A stretch of 64,000 bases of DNA from Pseudozyma flocculosa PF-1 (taxonomy: Eukaryota > Basidiomycota > Ustilaginomycetes > Ustilaginales > Ustilaginaceae): NCBI RefSeq assembly GCF_000417875.1, contig NW_006920879.1:749211-813210 (forward strand), in the 5' to 3' direction. Of this stretch, positions 24,798 through 33,300 are shown piece after piece. The notes beneath the pieces are model-generated. The model ran no database searches. It saw nothing but the letters and a program-made list of their open reading frames with translations, and was not told the DNA's origin. Numbering within the stretch: the stretch's first letter is position 1; each line of letters begins with the position of its first letter. Made by a program: the position numbers and the translations under genes.

Positions 24798-25122
24798 CTA
24801 TCGGCTGACCTGCTTGTCGAGAAGGTCCTTTGCCTCGTTGATCTCTGCCGAGCCGTCGTTCAAGGACAGGGAAAGCGAAGAGGACTGATTGAGTTTCGCG
24901 TCAAGGCGGAGGAGCGAGGGAGGGGGAGGCTCTGGGTGGGATCACTCACTGCTGGCGAGGTAGGGAGATCCGCCTCGATCCGGGTGGTTGGCGATCATCA
25001 TTCTTCGGTGCGCCTCCTTGACCTTGGCCTTGGTCAGTGCAGTCTCCCTGGTCGAGGCGGGACCGGATGATTGGAGGAGACAGAAAGCGGAGGAGCACGC
25101 GTGGGTAGACGAGTAAGAGTCA

Positions 25123-25154
<32 letters not shown>

Positions 25155-25587
25155 CAGTAAAGTCAGAGGGCAATTGAAAGGGGGCAACGGCAACTCACCG
25201 AAGACCGAGGACCTGAGCTGCCTCCTTCTTGTCCATCTTGGCGTTGAAGCCGCCCTTGATCCATTTCCCGCCCGAGGGGCCGGACGACTTGGGTTTGAGG
25301 AGGAGCTGGGCGGCGATGCCCGCGCCGACCAGACCGGCGCCGATGAGGATGGGCGTGGCGATCTCGTGGCGGGGCGTGTGCTGGAAGAGGAGCTGGGACG
25401 TAGGTCGGAAGGCGTGCGGCACCGAGCGCGAGGCGGAGGTGAGGTGCGTTGATCTCGTCGCCGTCGCCGTCGCCGCCGTCGTCGCAGGGGCAGCGGGAGC
25501 TAGGGAAGACGAAGAGGTGGAGGTGCTAGCGAGGCAGCGGGCGTTGCGTGCGGAGCGCAGCGCCAGACGGGTCGAAGTGGGGATCAT
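24798..25587 (-). CDS. PAM18: Mitochondrial import motor J-protein Pam18/Tim14
   Basis: Exons in transcript order are 25199-25587, 24950-25047 and 24798-24844; introns are 151 and 105 bp and the product is 177 residues. The N-terminal ~65 residues are Arg/Ser/Thr-rich without acids (presequence-like), followed by one membrane segment ([21 protein letters not shown], ~78-97). The matrix J domain starts [17 protein letters not shown] and has the essential HPD tripeptide in [16 protein letters not shown], ending [12 protein letters not shown]. Pam18 stimulates the ATPase of mitochondrial Hsp70 at the TIM23 channel. All three exons join in phase. Intron 1 contains a (GCCT)n tract. The frame is open upstream, but the ATG at 25587 begins the presequence. 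Confidence 0.92.
25127..25153. repeat. (GCCT)n tetranucleotide tract inside a PAM18 intron
   Basis: Six to seven GCCT units in intron 1 of PAM18, near the donor end. On the transcribed strand it reads as (AGGC)n. Confidence 0.9.
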
Positions 25588-26018
25588 GGTGTGGGTATCT
25601 CTGGTCGGGCTGATGGCGAATTTGCGGATGGAAAGACGGCCTGGACGGAAAGGAGCTAGGGGTGAGGGTGATTGATGATGGTGGCGGAGGCGGAGGCGTG
25701 GTGGTACCCTATCTCGGCGGCGGCGGCGGCGGTGGTTGCTGACCCGATTCGAGCCGTGGCCACCGGAAACGACTTTCCAAGACTGACTCTCGGACACGCT
25801 GCCCAGCTCTTCCTTCTCGCTCGCTCCCTCGCCCGCCCACCTCTTTGGCCCCCGGAAATTTCCATGGGCGCTCGGTTCCGAAGTCGGCACCACGCAGCTT
25901 CGCCTGGCCTATCACTCCTCTTTCCTAAGGATCGCGACGACGCATCATCGGTAGCAGAGACAGGCACACGCAACAACACACACACATGCACACGGAGCTG
26001 AGCCGCGGGCTCTCATGA
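25588..26018. promoter_or_regulatory. PAM18 promoter region
   Basis: 431 bp between the end of the DUF1115 gene and the PAM18 start; both genes are on the minus strand. No other gene is supported. Confidence 0.4.
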
Positions 26019-26642
26019 TCACGGTGAACGCATCGCTTCGCTGTAGAACCCCTCCCAAACCCCCGTGGCCTGCGCCCCTCCTGATGGCGCCTTGGCGTGG
26101 CTGCTCGACGACGATGGCTGCTGAGCTCGCCCATCGCGACTGTCGGCTATGAGCTGGTCGGCGGTGCGCAGGATGGCAGTGATATCCTTCATACTCTCGA
26201 TCTGGACCAAGCCGTGGAGGCTGACCGCCTTTGCTGCGGGTCCGCGCGGGGTGGCATCCGCCGACGATGCTCCGCGCTGGAAAGCGTCGAGCGCCCTAGC
26301 CAACGCGACGAGGGGATCGAGCCCGCCACCGTTGCGCCCTGCGGTGTCCCTCTTCATCGCCATCGTCGAGCCGCTGCACCCAGGTAGATCCGAGATGGCC
26401 TTGAGCGTGCAGGTCTGCCAGCGGAGTCGCTTGATGCGCCGGACGTACTCGGCCACGGCATCGTCGGCGGGCGCCTGTGATGCGGCGCCATCGACGACGG
26501 GCGGTCCGGCGCAGACGAGCACGCCCGGGTAGCCCACCTTGAGGATGCCGCAGAGGCGGAGCTCGCGCGCCCAGCCGTGCAGCGTGGCCATCTTGGTGCG
26601 CGAGAGGATGTGGTGGAAGCTCATGACGGTACGACGCGACAT
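26019..26642 (-). CDS. DUF1115 / RWDD2-type C-terminal domain protein
   Basis: Intronless, 207 residues from the ATG at 26642. The N-terminal ~100 residues match the DUF1115 domain (found at the C-terminus of RWDD2 proteins and of Prp3): MSFHHILSRTKMATLHGWAR, LKVGYPGVLVCAGPP, and EYVRRIKRLRWQTCTLK. The family's RWD domain is absent here, so this is a stand-alone DUF1115 protein. The C-terminal part is less conserved and Ser/Ala-rich. The molecular role is unknown; relatives in Prp3 bind U4/U6 snRNA, but transfer of that role is not justified. It is divergent from the aminotransferase over a 462 bp promoter. An upstream exon encoding an RWD domain is possible but was not found. Confidence 0.72.
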   Translation of the reverse strand: MSRRTVMSFHHILSRTKMATLHGWARELRLCGILKVGYPGVLVCAGPPVVDGAASQAPADDAVAEYVRRIKRLRWQTCTLKAISDLPGCSGSTMAMKRDTAGRNGGGLDPLVALARALDAFQRGASSADATPRGPAAKAVSLHGLVQIESMKDITAILRTADQLIADSRDGRAQQPSSSSSHAKAPSGGAQATGVWEGFYSEAMRSP

Positions 26643-26700
26643 GGTGAGGGAAGGCAGGTGCGGTGGAGAGCGACGCAATGGTGTCGGGATTGCCAGTGTC

Positions 26701-26729
26701 GATGCGATGCGATGCGATGCGATGCGATG
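26701..26729. repeat. (GATGC)n pentanucleotide tract
   Basis: Nearly six perfect GATGC units about 60-90 bp upstream of the DUF1115 protein start codon. Confidence 0.9.
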
Positions 26730-26904
26730 GCCTGGTGTCTGTTGGGTGCGGTGATTGGCCGCGGTCCGCTGTTTGGCGTCAAGCGGGACGAAGCAGGATA
26801 TGATGGCGAGTAGGTGAGGGTCGAGAAGAGAAGGGCGCTGGCCCCGCGCCCGGGCAACTCGGCCCGCCCTCGGAGACGCCGGTCAATTGGCCGGCGCCGC
26901 TGGT

Positions 26905-26936
<32 letters not shown>

Positions 26937-26937
26937 G
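26905..26937. repeat. (GGCT)n tetranucleotide tract
   Basis: About eight GGCT units, the longest such tract in the window, 170-200 bp upstream of the aminotransferase start. Confidence 0.9.
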
Positions 26938-27104
26938 GGTTGTTACCCCACGCTCACCTCGACGACGAGTGGGGAAAGCAGCAACGCTTGCAAGACACCG
27001 CCGCCGCCGCCGCCGCCGCCCGAGTCACTTTGTCGCCCGCAAAGCATCGCTTCTTCCTCGTCACCATCACCCGACCCCCTCCTTCGTTGCTACTTTCCTC
27101 TTCC

Positions 27105-28894
27105 ATGCTGACATCGCCAACAGTTGCCCTAAACCGTCTGCTGAACAGAGCCCCCCACCTGACCCTCACATCGAGCACGGCGCCAACAAGCAGCACAATG
27201 TCTTCAACCTCATCCGGCCCCGCCTTTGCCTTCAACCCGCTCCTTCATCACCGCACCATCGATCCGCCCGTCCAGATCGGAGCGCAGTGGGCGCGTTCCT
27301 ACCCGGGCACATCCTCGCCCTTCGCAGCCAAATCCGCCCTCGACGCCCACCCGCTCCTCAACCTCGCCCAGGGCGTGCCCGGGCAGGCGCCCACAAAGGA
27401 CTTCCTCGACCACATCGCCAACGAGACCAACGCAGAGTACAGCCACGGTTACGGTCCCGTATTCGGCCATGCCGCCATCCGCAAGGCCGTCGCAGACGAC
27501 CTCAACCGCGTCTACCGCTCCGCCGACCTGCCAGGGCACAGGAACCAGGTGCAGCCCCACGACGTCGCCATCACCGCCGGATGCAACCTCGCCTTTGCCG
27601 CCACCGTCCTCTCGCTCGCCGCGCCCGGGGAAGCCGTCGTGGTGCCCACGCCATGGTACTTCAACCACTTCATGACCCTCTCGTCGTTTGGCATCGACAC
27701 GGTGCCCCTGCCCACGGCGCAGCCCGACTTCCTCCCCTCGACCGACGCGCTCAAGCAGCTGCTCCGCGACAACCCAAAGATCAAGGCCGTCATCCTCGTC
27801 ACGCCAAACAACCCCACCGGAGCACTCTACCCGCCCGCCCTGATCCACGACTTTGCCAGGACCTGCCGCGACGCCAAAATCGCGCTCCTGCTCGACGAAA
27901 CGTGAGTGGGTCAGCGTTGCTTCACGGCTATCCGCAGCTTGCCGCACGTTCTGACTTGATGTCCGTCACAATGGCCTTCCCCTTGCTCAGGTATCGTGAT
28001 TTTGTCCTCGCCGAAGACGAGGCGAGGCCGGAAATCGGCTCGTCCAGCGGCGCAAAGGGGACCGCCCTCGCTGAAGGCTCGCCGTCCACTTCTCTGCCCC
28101 TCGGACGCCCGCACGAGGTCTTCCAGGAAAGCATGGACGGCGATTCCGCTTGGAACTGGCGCCAGACGGTGATCCAGCTGTTTAGCTTCTCCAAGTCGTA
28201 CGCCATCCCTGGCCACCGATTGGGTGGAGTCGTGGCGCACCCGGCCTTCCTGCAGCAGGTGACGCCCAGCGCGACCGGGGGCGAAGACGTCGCCTTTGGA
28301 CCGATGGCCAAGGCGCTCGACAATTTGCAGATCGGCCCTCCTCGAACCGACACGCAGCGCGCTGTAGCCTGGGCCATGGCGGACGAGAAGCAGAGGGAGT
28401 GGCGGCTGTCGACGGCGCGCGAGCTGCGCGACCGCCGCGTGGCTTTCAAGCAGGGCCTCTCGCGCAAGGTCCCGCGCCGGCTCGACTCGGACGGCAACCT
28501 GCTTTCCACGTCGTCGTCGTCGTCGTCGTCGTCGTCGAGCGACGGTGCAAAGAGCCCGGAAGAGTGGGGCTGGGCGGTCGAGAGCTCGGGCGCGTACTAC
28601 GCCTTTGTGCGCCACCCATTCACCTCGACGCCCAGCGAGAAGGTCTCGGAGGCTCTCGCCAAGCTCGTCGGCGTCGTCACGCTTCCCGGCACCTTCTTCA
28701 TGCCTCCTGGCTCGCCTGCGTCGCAGCACGAAGCCAAGAAGGGGGAGGCGGGCGCCGGTGCGATCACCGATTCGGGAGCGAGGTTGCGCGTCTCGATTGC
28801 CAATGTCCCCACCGACAAGCTCGACTTGCTCCCCGAGCGCCTCGCCGTCCTCAGCGAGCTGTGGCAGATCAAGGGCGAGGGGTGGGGCGTCTGA
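27105..28894 (+). CDS. Class I/II PLP-dependent aminotransferase
   Basis: Exons are 27105-27901 and 27991-28894 with an 89 bp GTGAGT intron, 566 residues. The fold-type I aminotransferase order is clear: LNLAQGVPGQAP near the N-terminus, YSHGYGPVFGHAAIRKAV, TPWYFNHF, the NNPTG motif (VTPNNPTGALYPP), LLLDETYRDF across the splice, and the PLP lysine in FSFSKSYAIPGHRLGG. The C-terminal domain has RLRVSIANVP with the carboxylate-binding Arg. It resembles fungal aspartate/aromatic or kynurenine-type transaminases, but the substrate cannot be set by eye. The 31 residues before a second in-frame ATG (27198) are Arg-containing and acid-free, so the two ATGs may give mitochondrial and cytosolic forms. 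A (TCG)n run encodes ~10 Ser in a loop. Confidence 0.88.
28511..28537 (+). repeat. Coding (TCG)n microsatellite (poly-Ser) in the aminotransferase
   Basis: Nine TCG codons in a row encode a Ser tract in the small domain of the aminotransferase, in a position where most relatives have a surface loop. Confidence 0.9.
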
Positions 28895-30261
28895 GCCGAT
28901 CTCCGTTGAAAAGGTGCGCGGAGTGGTCGTCTGGACAGGCACGCTCGTCGGGCCGACTGCGAGAAGTGAAAAGCAGGAGGCGGCGGCGAACTGCACAGCG
29001 TCGGGTATGCGGTTGTCGAACCTCTCGCTACTGCAGCAGCGGATCCATCTCGCCCCCACTCCCGAATCCGATAGAATGCTTGCCCCATCGAGCCTGCACA
29101 TCTGGCCATTCGGTTGGCCGTCTGCACAACGAAGGCCTGGTTGTCGGAATCGGTATCTAGCGTTCGTTGGCGGGCGGCCAACCTGCAGACGGCCAGGTAC
29201 GGTCGTCAAGTGAGAGTCGTTGTCGCGCCATGCACCCGCCCTCATGCCCATCTTCCCCGCGTCGCGGCCTTTTCTACTCACCCACTCGGTGTCCTCACCA
29301 CCCTGCTTCCAACCAAGGCGGGCCGGGGATGCGGTGTCTTTGGGTGCTGTGACCCTCAATCTCTCATCTTGAGCCAGAGGCTACCTCGATCGGACAGCAG
29401 GTGTCCTGCGAGGCATCTTGTCTGCACATGCTCACAAACAGAGACGTGGACCAGATGGAGCCTATCGAAGAAAGCCAAAGAGGCGTATGTACCGGCGTCG
29501 CCATCCTTCGTCGCTGTGCACCGTGCCTATGGGGTTTTGACCCCTACCCCGTCGCGGCGGCAAAGGGGTGGACGGTACGTACGTACGTGTTCGGGGCGCC
29601 CGTCATGCCCCTGCCTAACTCACCGCGAAACAGGAACGACGACCCACCCACTTCCGCAGCAAATTTGTTTCCATCGTTTCCTGTTCTGATAGAGTGAGTG
29701 GGGTGGCCTGATCTGCCGACAACGGTGGGGGGAGTCGGCACCCGCGGCAATTGCGGTGATGTTGCCGTGAGTGAGGGACCGGGTCGCCGTGATTCGCTCT
29801 CCCTGTTGTTTCTCGACCCTCGTCACGACGAGGAGAAGGGAACAGCGGCTGGTAGGTCTCTGACCTACCCAGTTGGAAGGAGGAGCGGGACAATAGGCAG
29901 GGAGGAGGTGGGAGGTAGATCTCAGCTCACCTTTGGTGCAAGTGCGAAGCGAAGCGGGGGACGATGGTGAGGAGGCTTTGGCTCTCGCTCGCGTGGTCAG
30001 ATGCTGCGAGGGGCCTGAAAGAGATCCATGCCCCCGCCACATCGTCCCATTCTCCCCTCTTCTCCAACCTCCTCTTCCCTCGTTTCCCTTGCTACCCCTG
30101 CCGCTTCTTGCTCCTCTAGCCCTTGCGGCCGGTCTCTGCAGTCCCATTGCCGCACCATCTCTGCTCGCGAGGGGTAACTTGACGGTCGGTATCCGCTGAA
30201 ACCCTCTCGTACATCGACTCGATCACGGTAGCGAACGATCCTCGAGCACGACCGGGCACCA
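28895..30261. other. 1.37 kb intergenic region without a supported gene
   Basis: Between two plus-strand genes. Several open frames cross it on both strands but lack motifs and plausible starts. It contains a short (GTAC)n run near 29576-29588 and a C/T-rich block (30040-30120) that probably belongs to the downstream promoter. Confidence 0.45.
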
Positions 30262-32094
30262 ATGACAGCAGCAGTCTCTGGGCTTTCAAGTCCCGGCCGG
30301 GCCCGCACGAGCTTCGAGCGTCGCGAAAGCCTCCTGAGCTGGGCACGACAGAAGGAAGCCGAGCCGCAACGCGATCCCGTCTCAGACCAGAACGACAACG
30401 TACCGCATCGCGTCTCTTCGAGCCAGAGCTTTACCGGGATCGACACGGTCGCGCTCGAGGACGAGGATGAAGTCGAGTCGCTTCGGCCGATTCGGTTCGA
30501 CGGTCGCCAGGGTTGGGACACAGACACAGACACTGACGATGACGACGCCGACGACGATGACGAGGGTGACGAGGAAAGGACGCCGTCGCCGTCCCGGTCT
30601 CTTCTCCCGCTCCTCGATGACCAGGACCCGTGTAGCCCGATCTATGACGATGGCGCCGTGAGGCAGGCCCACCGCGCGTCCGTCCGTTCCGACACGCCGC
30701 GCCTCTTCCCCAGTCGCGTCTGGAGTAGCCCGGCCCTCTGGGCTACGGCTCGTGCCGCTTGCCCTTCGCCGCCCGCGTCGTCTTCGGGATCAATTCGCGA
30801 TAACGCGGCACGGCCCGAGGACGCCAATACCAAGCACCTCACGCTCGATTGCCGACAACGGGATCGTCCGTCGACGCCCCCGCTCGCTAGAGCTTCCACG
30901 GACGAGGATACAGCGTCGTGCTCCCCGCCATCGCCCCGCACGCCGCGGGCCCGCCGTGCGGAAGGGGCAAAACGCAAACTGTACAAGTACGAGTCAGCCG
31001 TGTTTGAGCTGGTGGATACGCCATCGTTGGGCGGCGGGCCCCGCTCCAGCTCATCGGGATATTCCGAGAGCTCCCCAGAATCAGGGTCAGCAGGAAGCGA
31101 CAACGTCGGTCGACGCGGGCTTCCCACGTCCCGCCGCGTGCAAGACAACGAGACAAACGCATCCGCCCCAATTTCAGGCACATCATCGCCTCGGCGGAGG
31201 ACTGATTCGGACGGCGCTAGGCGCCCGACGCACCACCGACGAACGAGCTCGCTGAGCGAAGGCGAAGACGTATCGACGCCGCGCGAGATCGGCGAGTTCA
31301 AGCGCATCCTCAAGCTCAACCGCTTCTTTGGCGAAGACGTGGTCCACGCCGCACTACCGCGCCCGGGTCAGGGTCCGGGTCCTGGTGCCAGCCCCAGCGA
31401 TGAGAAGGTCGAGCACAAGCCCTTGCCCAGCCTTCCGGGCGGGAAGGCGGCAGCGGTGGCGCCGAAGCCTGTCATCGAGACGAGCTTCTTGCCTTCCTTT
31501 TCCTCGTCGTCTGAATCTGGAGACGACGGAGAGGTGGACAGCGCCTCGCGTACAATCGACAGTGGCGAAGACGATCCGTGTCCTTGGGAAAGAGACGAGC
31601 TCGAATGCGCCGGCCCTGGTCCGAGCCGTCGATGGGTGCCCAAAACGGCCAGGCTGAGCCCTGCGGGCAGGGCACCCCTCGCCCATCAAGGCAAGGACGA
31701 CGTCGCAGGCGCCCCTTCCTCGTCGTCGTCGTCGTCGTCGTCGTCGCAGCCTCCCAAGACCGGTCCGATCTGGAACCGCCTAGGCTTCTCGCGCAAGACG
31801 ATCAAGACCGAGTCTGCCGCTGCCGATCCGGATGCCTTTTCCGAGCCACAGGACCGGACGGTTCGGCACCGATTGAGCGACCTGCCGTCGTCCAAGCCGC
31901 TCGTCGTAGCTCCAGACGGTCCGACCGCATTGATTAAAGGCCGCGAATCGGGTGGATCACTCGGCCTCTCTCTCCACGCTCCGACAGCTCACGATCCGCG
32001 CAGGCAGACTTCGATGGGACAGCTGGCGACGGCCCGCCAAGGCTCGGTCGAGTCTCCAGGCAGGGCCACGCAGCTCCCGTATCACTGGCTCTGA
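30262..32094 (+). CDS. Large intrinsically disordered protein, function unknown
   Basis: A single open frame of 610 codons starting at ATG 30262. I do not recognise a family. It is rich in Ser, Pro, Asp and Arg: an acidic run at residues ~90-115 (DTDTDTDDDDADDDDEGDEE), repeated SP/TP and RRxS-type sites (kinase-target-like), and a coding (TCG)n poly-Ser tract. The only part that looks folded is EFKRILKLNRFFGEDVV (around residue 345), a short amphipathic helix. Another patch, KRKLYKYESAVFELVDTP (~240), is also hydrophobic. The length without stops, consistent codon use and SP-rich composition favour a real gene, perhaps a kinase-regulated scaffold. No introns are seen; missing exons cannot be excluded. 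Confidence 0.6.
   Translation: MTAAVSGLSSPGRARTSFERRESLLSWARQKEAEPQRDPVSDQNDNVPHRVSSSQSFTGIDTVALEDEDEVESLRPIRFDGRQGWDTDTDTDDDDADDDDEGDEERTPSPSRSLLPLLDDQDPCSPIYDDGAVRQAHRASVRSDTPRLFPSRVWSSPALWATARAACPSPPASSSGSIRDNAARPEDANTKHLTLDCRQRDRPSTPPLARASTDEDTASCSPPSPRTPRARRAEGAKRKLYKYESAVFELVDTPSLGGGPRSSSSGYSESSPESGSAGSDNVGRRGLPTSRRVQDNETNASAPISGTSSPRRRTDSDGARRPTHHRRTSSLSEGEDVSTPREIGEFKRILKLNRFFGEDVVHAALPRPGQGPGPGASPSDEKVEHKPLPSLPGGKAAAVAPKPVIETSFLPSFSSSSESGDDGEVDSASRTIDSGEDDPCPWERDELECAGPGPSRRWVPKTARLSPAGRAPLAHQGKDDVAGAPSSSSSSSSSSQPPKTGPIWNRLGFSRKTIKTESAAADPDAFSEPQDRTVRHRLSDLPSSKPLVVAPDGPTALIKGRESGGSLGLSLHAPTAHDPRRQTSMGQLATARQGSVESPGRATQLPYHWL
31720..31746 (+). repeat. Coding (TCG)n microsatellite (poly-Ser)
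   Basis: Nine TCG codons inside the disordered 610-residue protein. Confidence 0.88.
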
Positions 32095-32244
32095 GTCCTC
32101 TCCGCCGTCTTCGTTTCGGTCACGAGGCTGCATCGTCTGACGCTGGCGTCGACGATGCAGGCGCGCTGCGTATGCTTGCTCGATAGATGAATAGATAGAT
32201 GACATGTTGCCGCTTTGCAGCTAAGCAAGCCCTACCGCGTGCGA

Positions 32245-33300
32245 CTAGAGGATCGCTCCGCTGGGCATGGTGTAAGGTAATCCGCCAGTTTCGCTCGTTT
32301 GCCCATCCTCGATCGGTGCGAGCAGCTCCTCTGGTATCGGTAGGACCAGCCTGAACGAGTCCTTGCCTGACGTGGACACGGGGAGAGGGGCGGGATAGAG
32401 CAAGCGTCAGCGAGCAGTCCAATCGCTCGCCGTCGAGCTCTGGCTGGGGAAGCATACCTACCGTTGAGATAGAAGCGATGCAGTCGCTTCTCGCGGATGA
32501 AGCCCAAGCTTTCGTACAGGTACAGCGCCGCCTGATTGTCTGCTTCTGTTTCCAGCACGACCTGCAAGGGAGCAGATAGAGGGGCAAGGTCTTGCCGCGC
32601 ATCAGTCAAGATCTGTCGAGACGGTGACAGCCCCCAAAGGGCCCACGTACCTCCTGTGCGCTTCCGCGGATCATCTCGTCCAACGATGTGCGGATCAGGC
32701 GTTTCGCTGTCGACAACAGGCGGATTGGGCGTAGGCTGCGGTGTCAGCATCGACCGGGACCATCGCACACCGTCGCGAGATTGTAGTCAACGCACCGATG
32801 CCCCTTCCTCGCCACTCTTCTCGTATGCTGAGCATGGCAATGTAGCCGCGCATTAGGCGCTTGCCCTTGAGGTGGCGGTCGAGCTTGCTGACGATGACAC
32901 CGACGGGAAAGAGATGCCTCCTATGCTCGGGCGAGGTCGGGTCGAGGTCCTCCGGCGCGATGCCATCCACTCGGGCCGTCCCTGTTCCTCTCGCATAGGC
33001 CTGCCGCGCGTTGTCGCCGAAGCCACAGCTTGGAGGTTGAGCCAGCTGTCTGACGTGAAATCTCCTGCCTTATTACGGAGCGCTCTCGGCATCACTCACG
33101 ACGAAGCAAAGGTGTGGCCATTGGTTGACAAAATAGCGATAGGTGTAGATGATGTAGGGCTCCGAAAGCTCCTTTTCGATGAGCTCGTTGATCTCGGGCA
33201 GCTGCTGCTCGCCGCGGTACGGTAGCAGGACGAGCTCGTGCGGATCGCTGGGAGAGACGGGCGCGGGCGCCATCACCGACGAGGATGTGGCCGCCTCCAT
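32245..33300 (-). CDS. NAA30: N-terminal acetyltransferase NatC catalytic subunit Naa30/Mak3
   Basis: Five exons in transcript order: 33100-33300, 32796-33000, 32651-32706, 32462-32561 and 32245-32366; introns are 99, 89, 89 and 95 bp and the product is 227 residues. The GNAT order is complete: [35 protein letters not shown] (substrate-binding side), [31 protein letters not shown] with the acetyl-CoA RxxGxA loop reconstructed across a splice, [10 protein letters not shown], and [20 protein letters not shown]. NatC acetylates N-terminal Met followed by a hydrophobic residue. Exon 2 includes a ~25-residue insert ([20 protein letters not shown]) that looks fungal-specific. The ATG at 33300 is used; a second Met at position 10 is an alternative. 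It is convergent with the disordered protein gene, only 150 bp away. Confidence 0.93.

Larger units (their letters stand above)
26643..27104. promoter_or_regulatory. Divergent promoter DUF1115 protein / aminotransferase
   Basis: 462 bp between start codons. It holds a (GATGC)n pentanucleotide run (26701-26729), inverted CCAAT boxes (ATTGG) at 26754-26758 and 26886-26890, and a (GGCT)n tract at 26905-26937. The CCAAT boxes are candidate HAP-complex sites, spaced about 130 bp apart; they are short and unproven. Confidence 0.4.
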
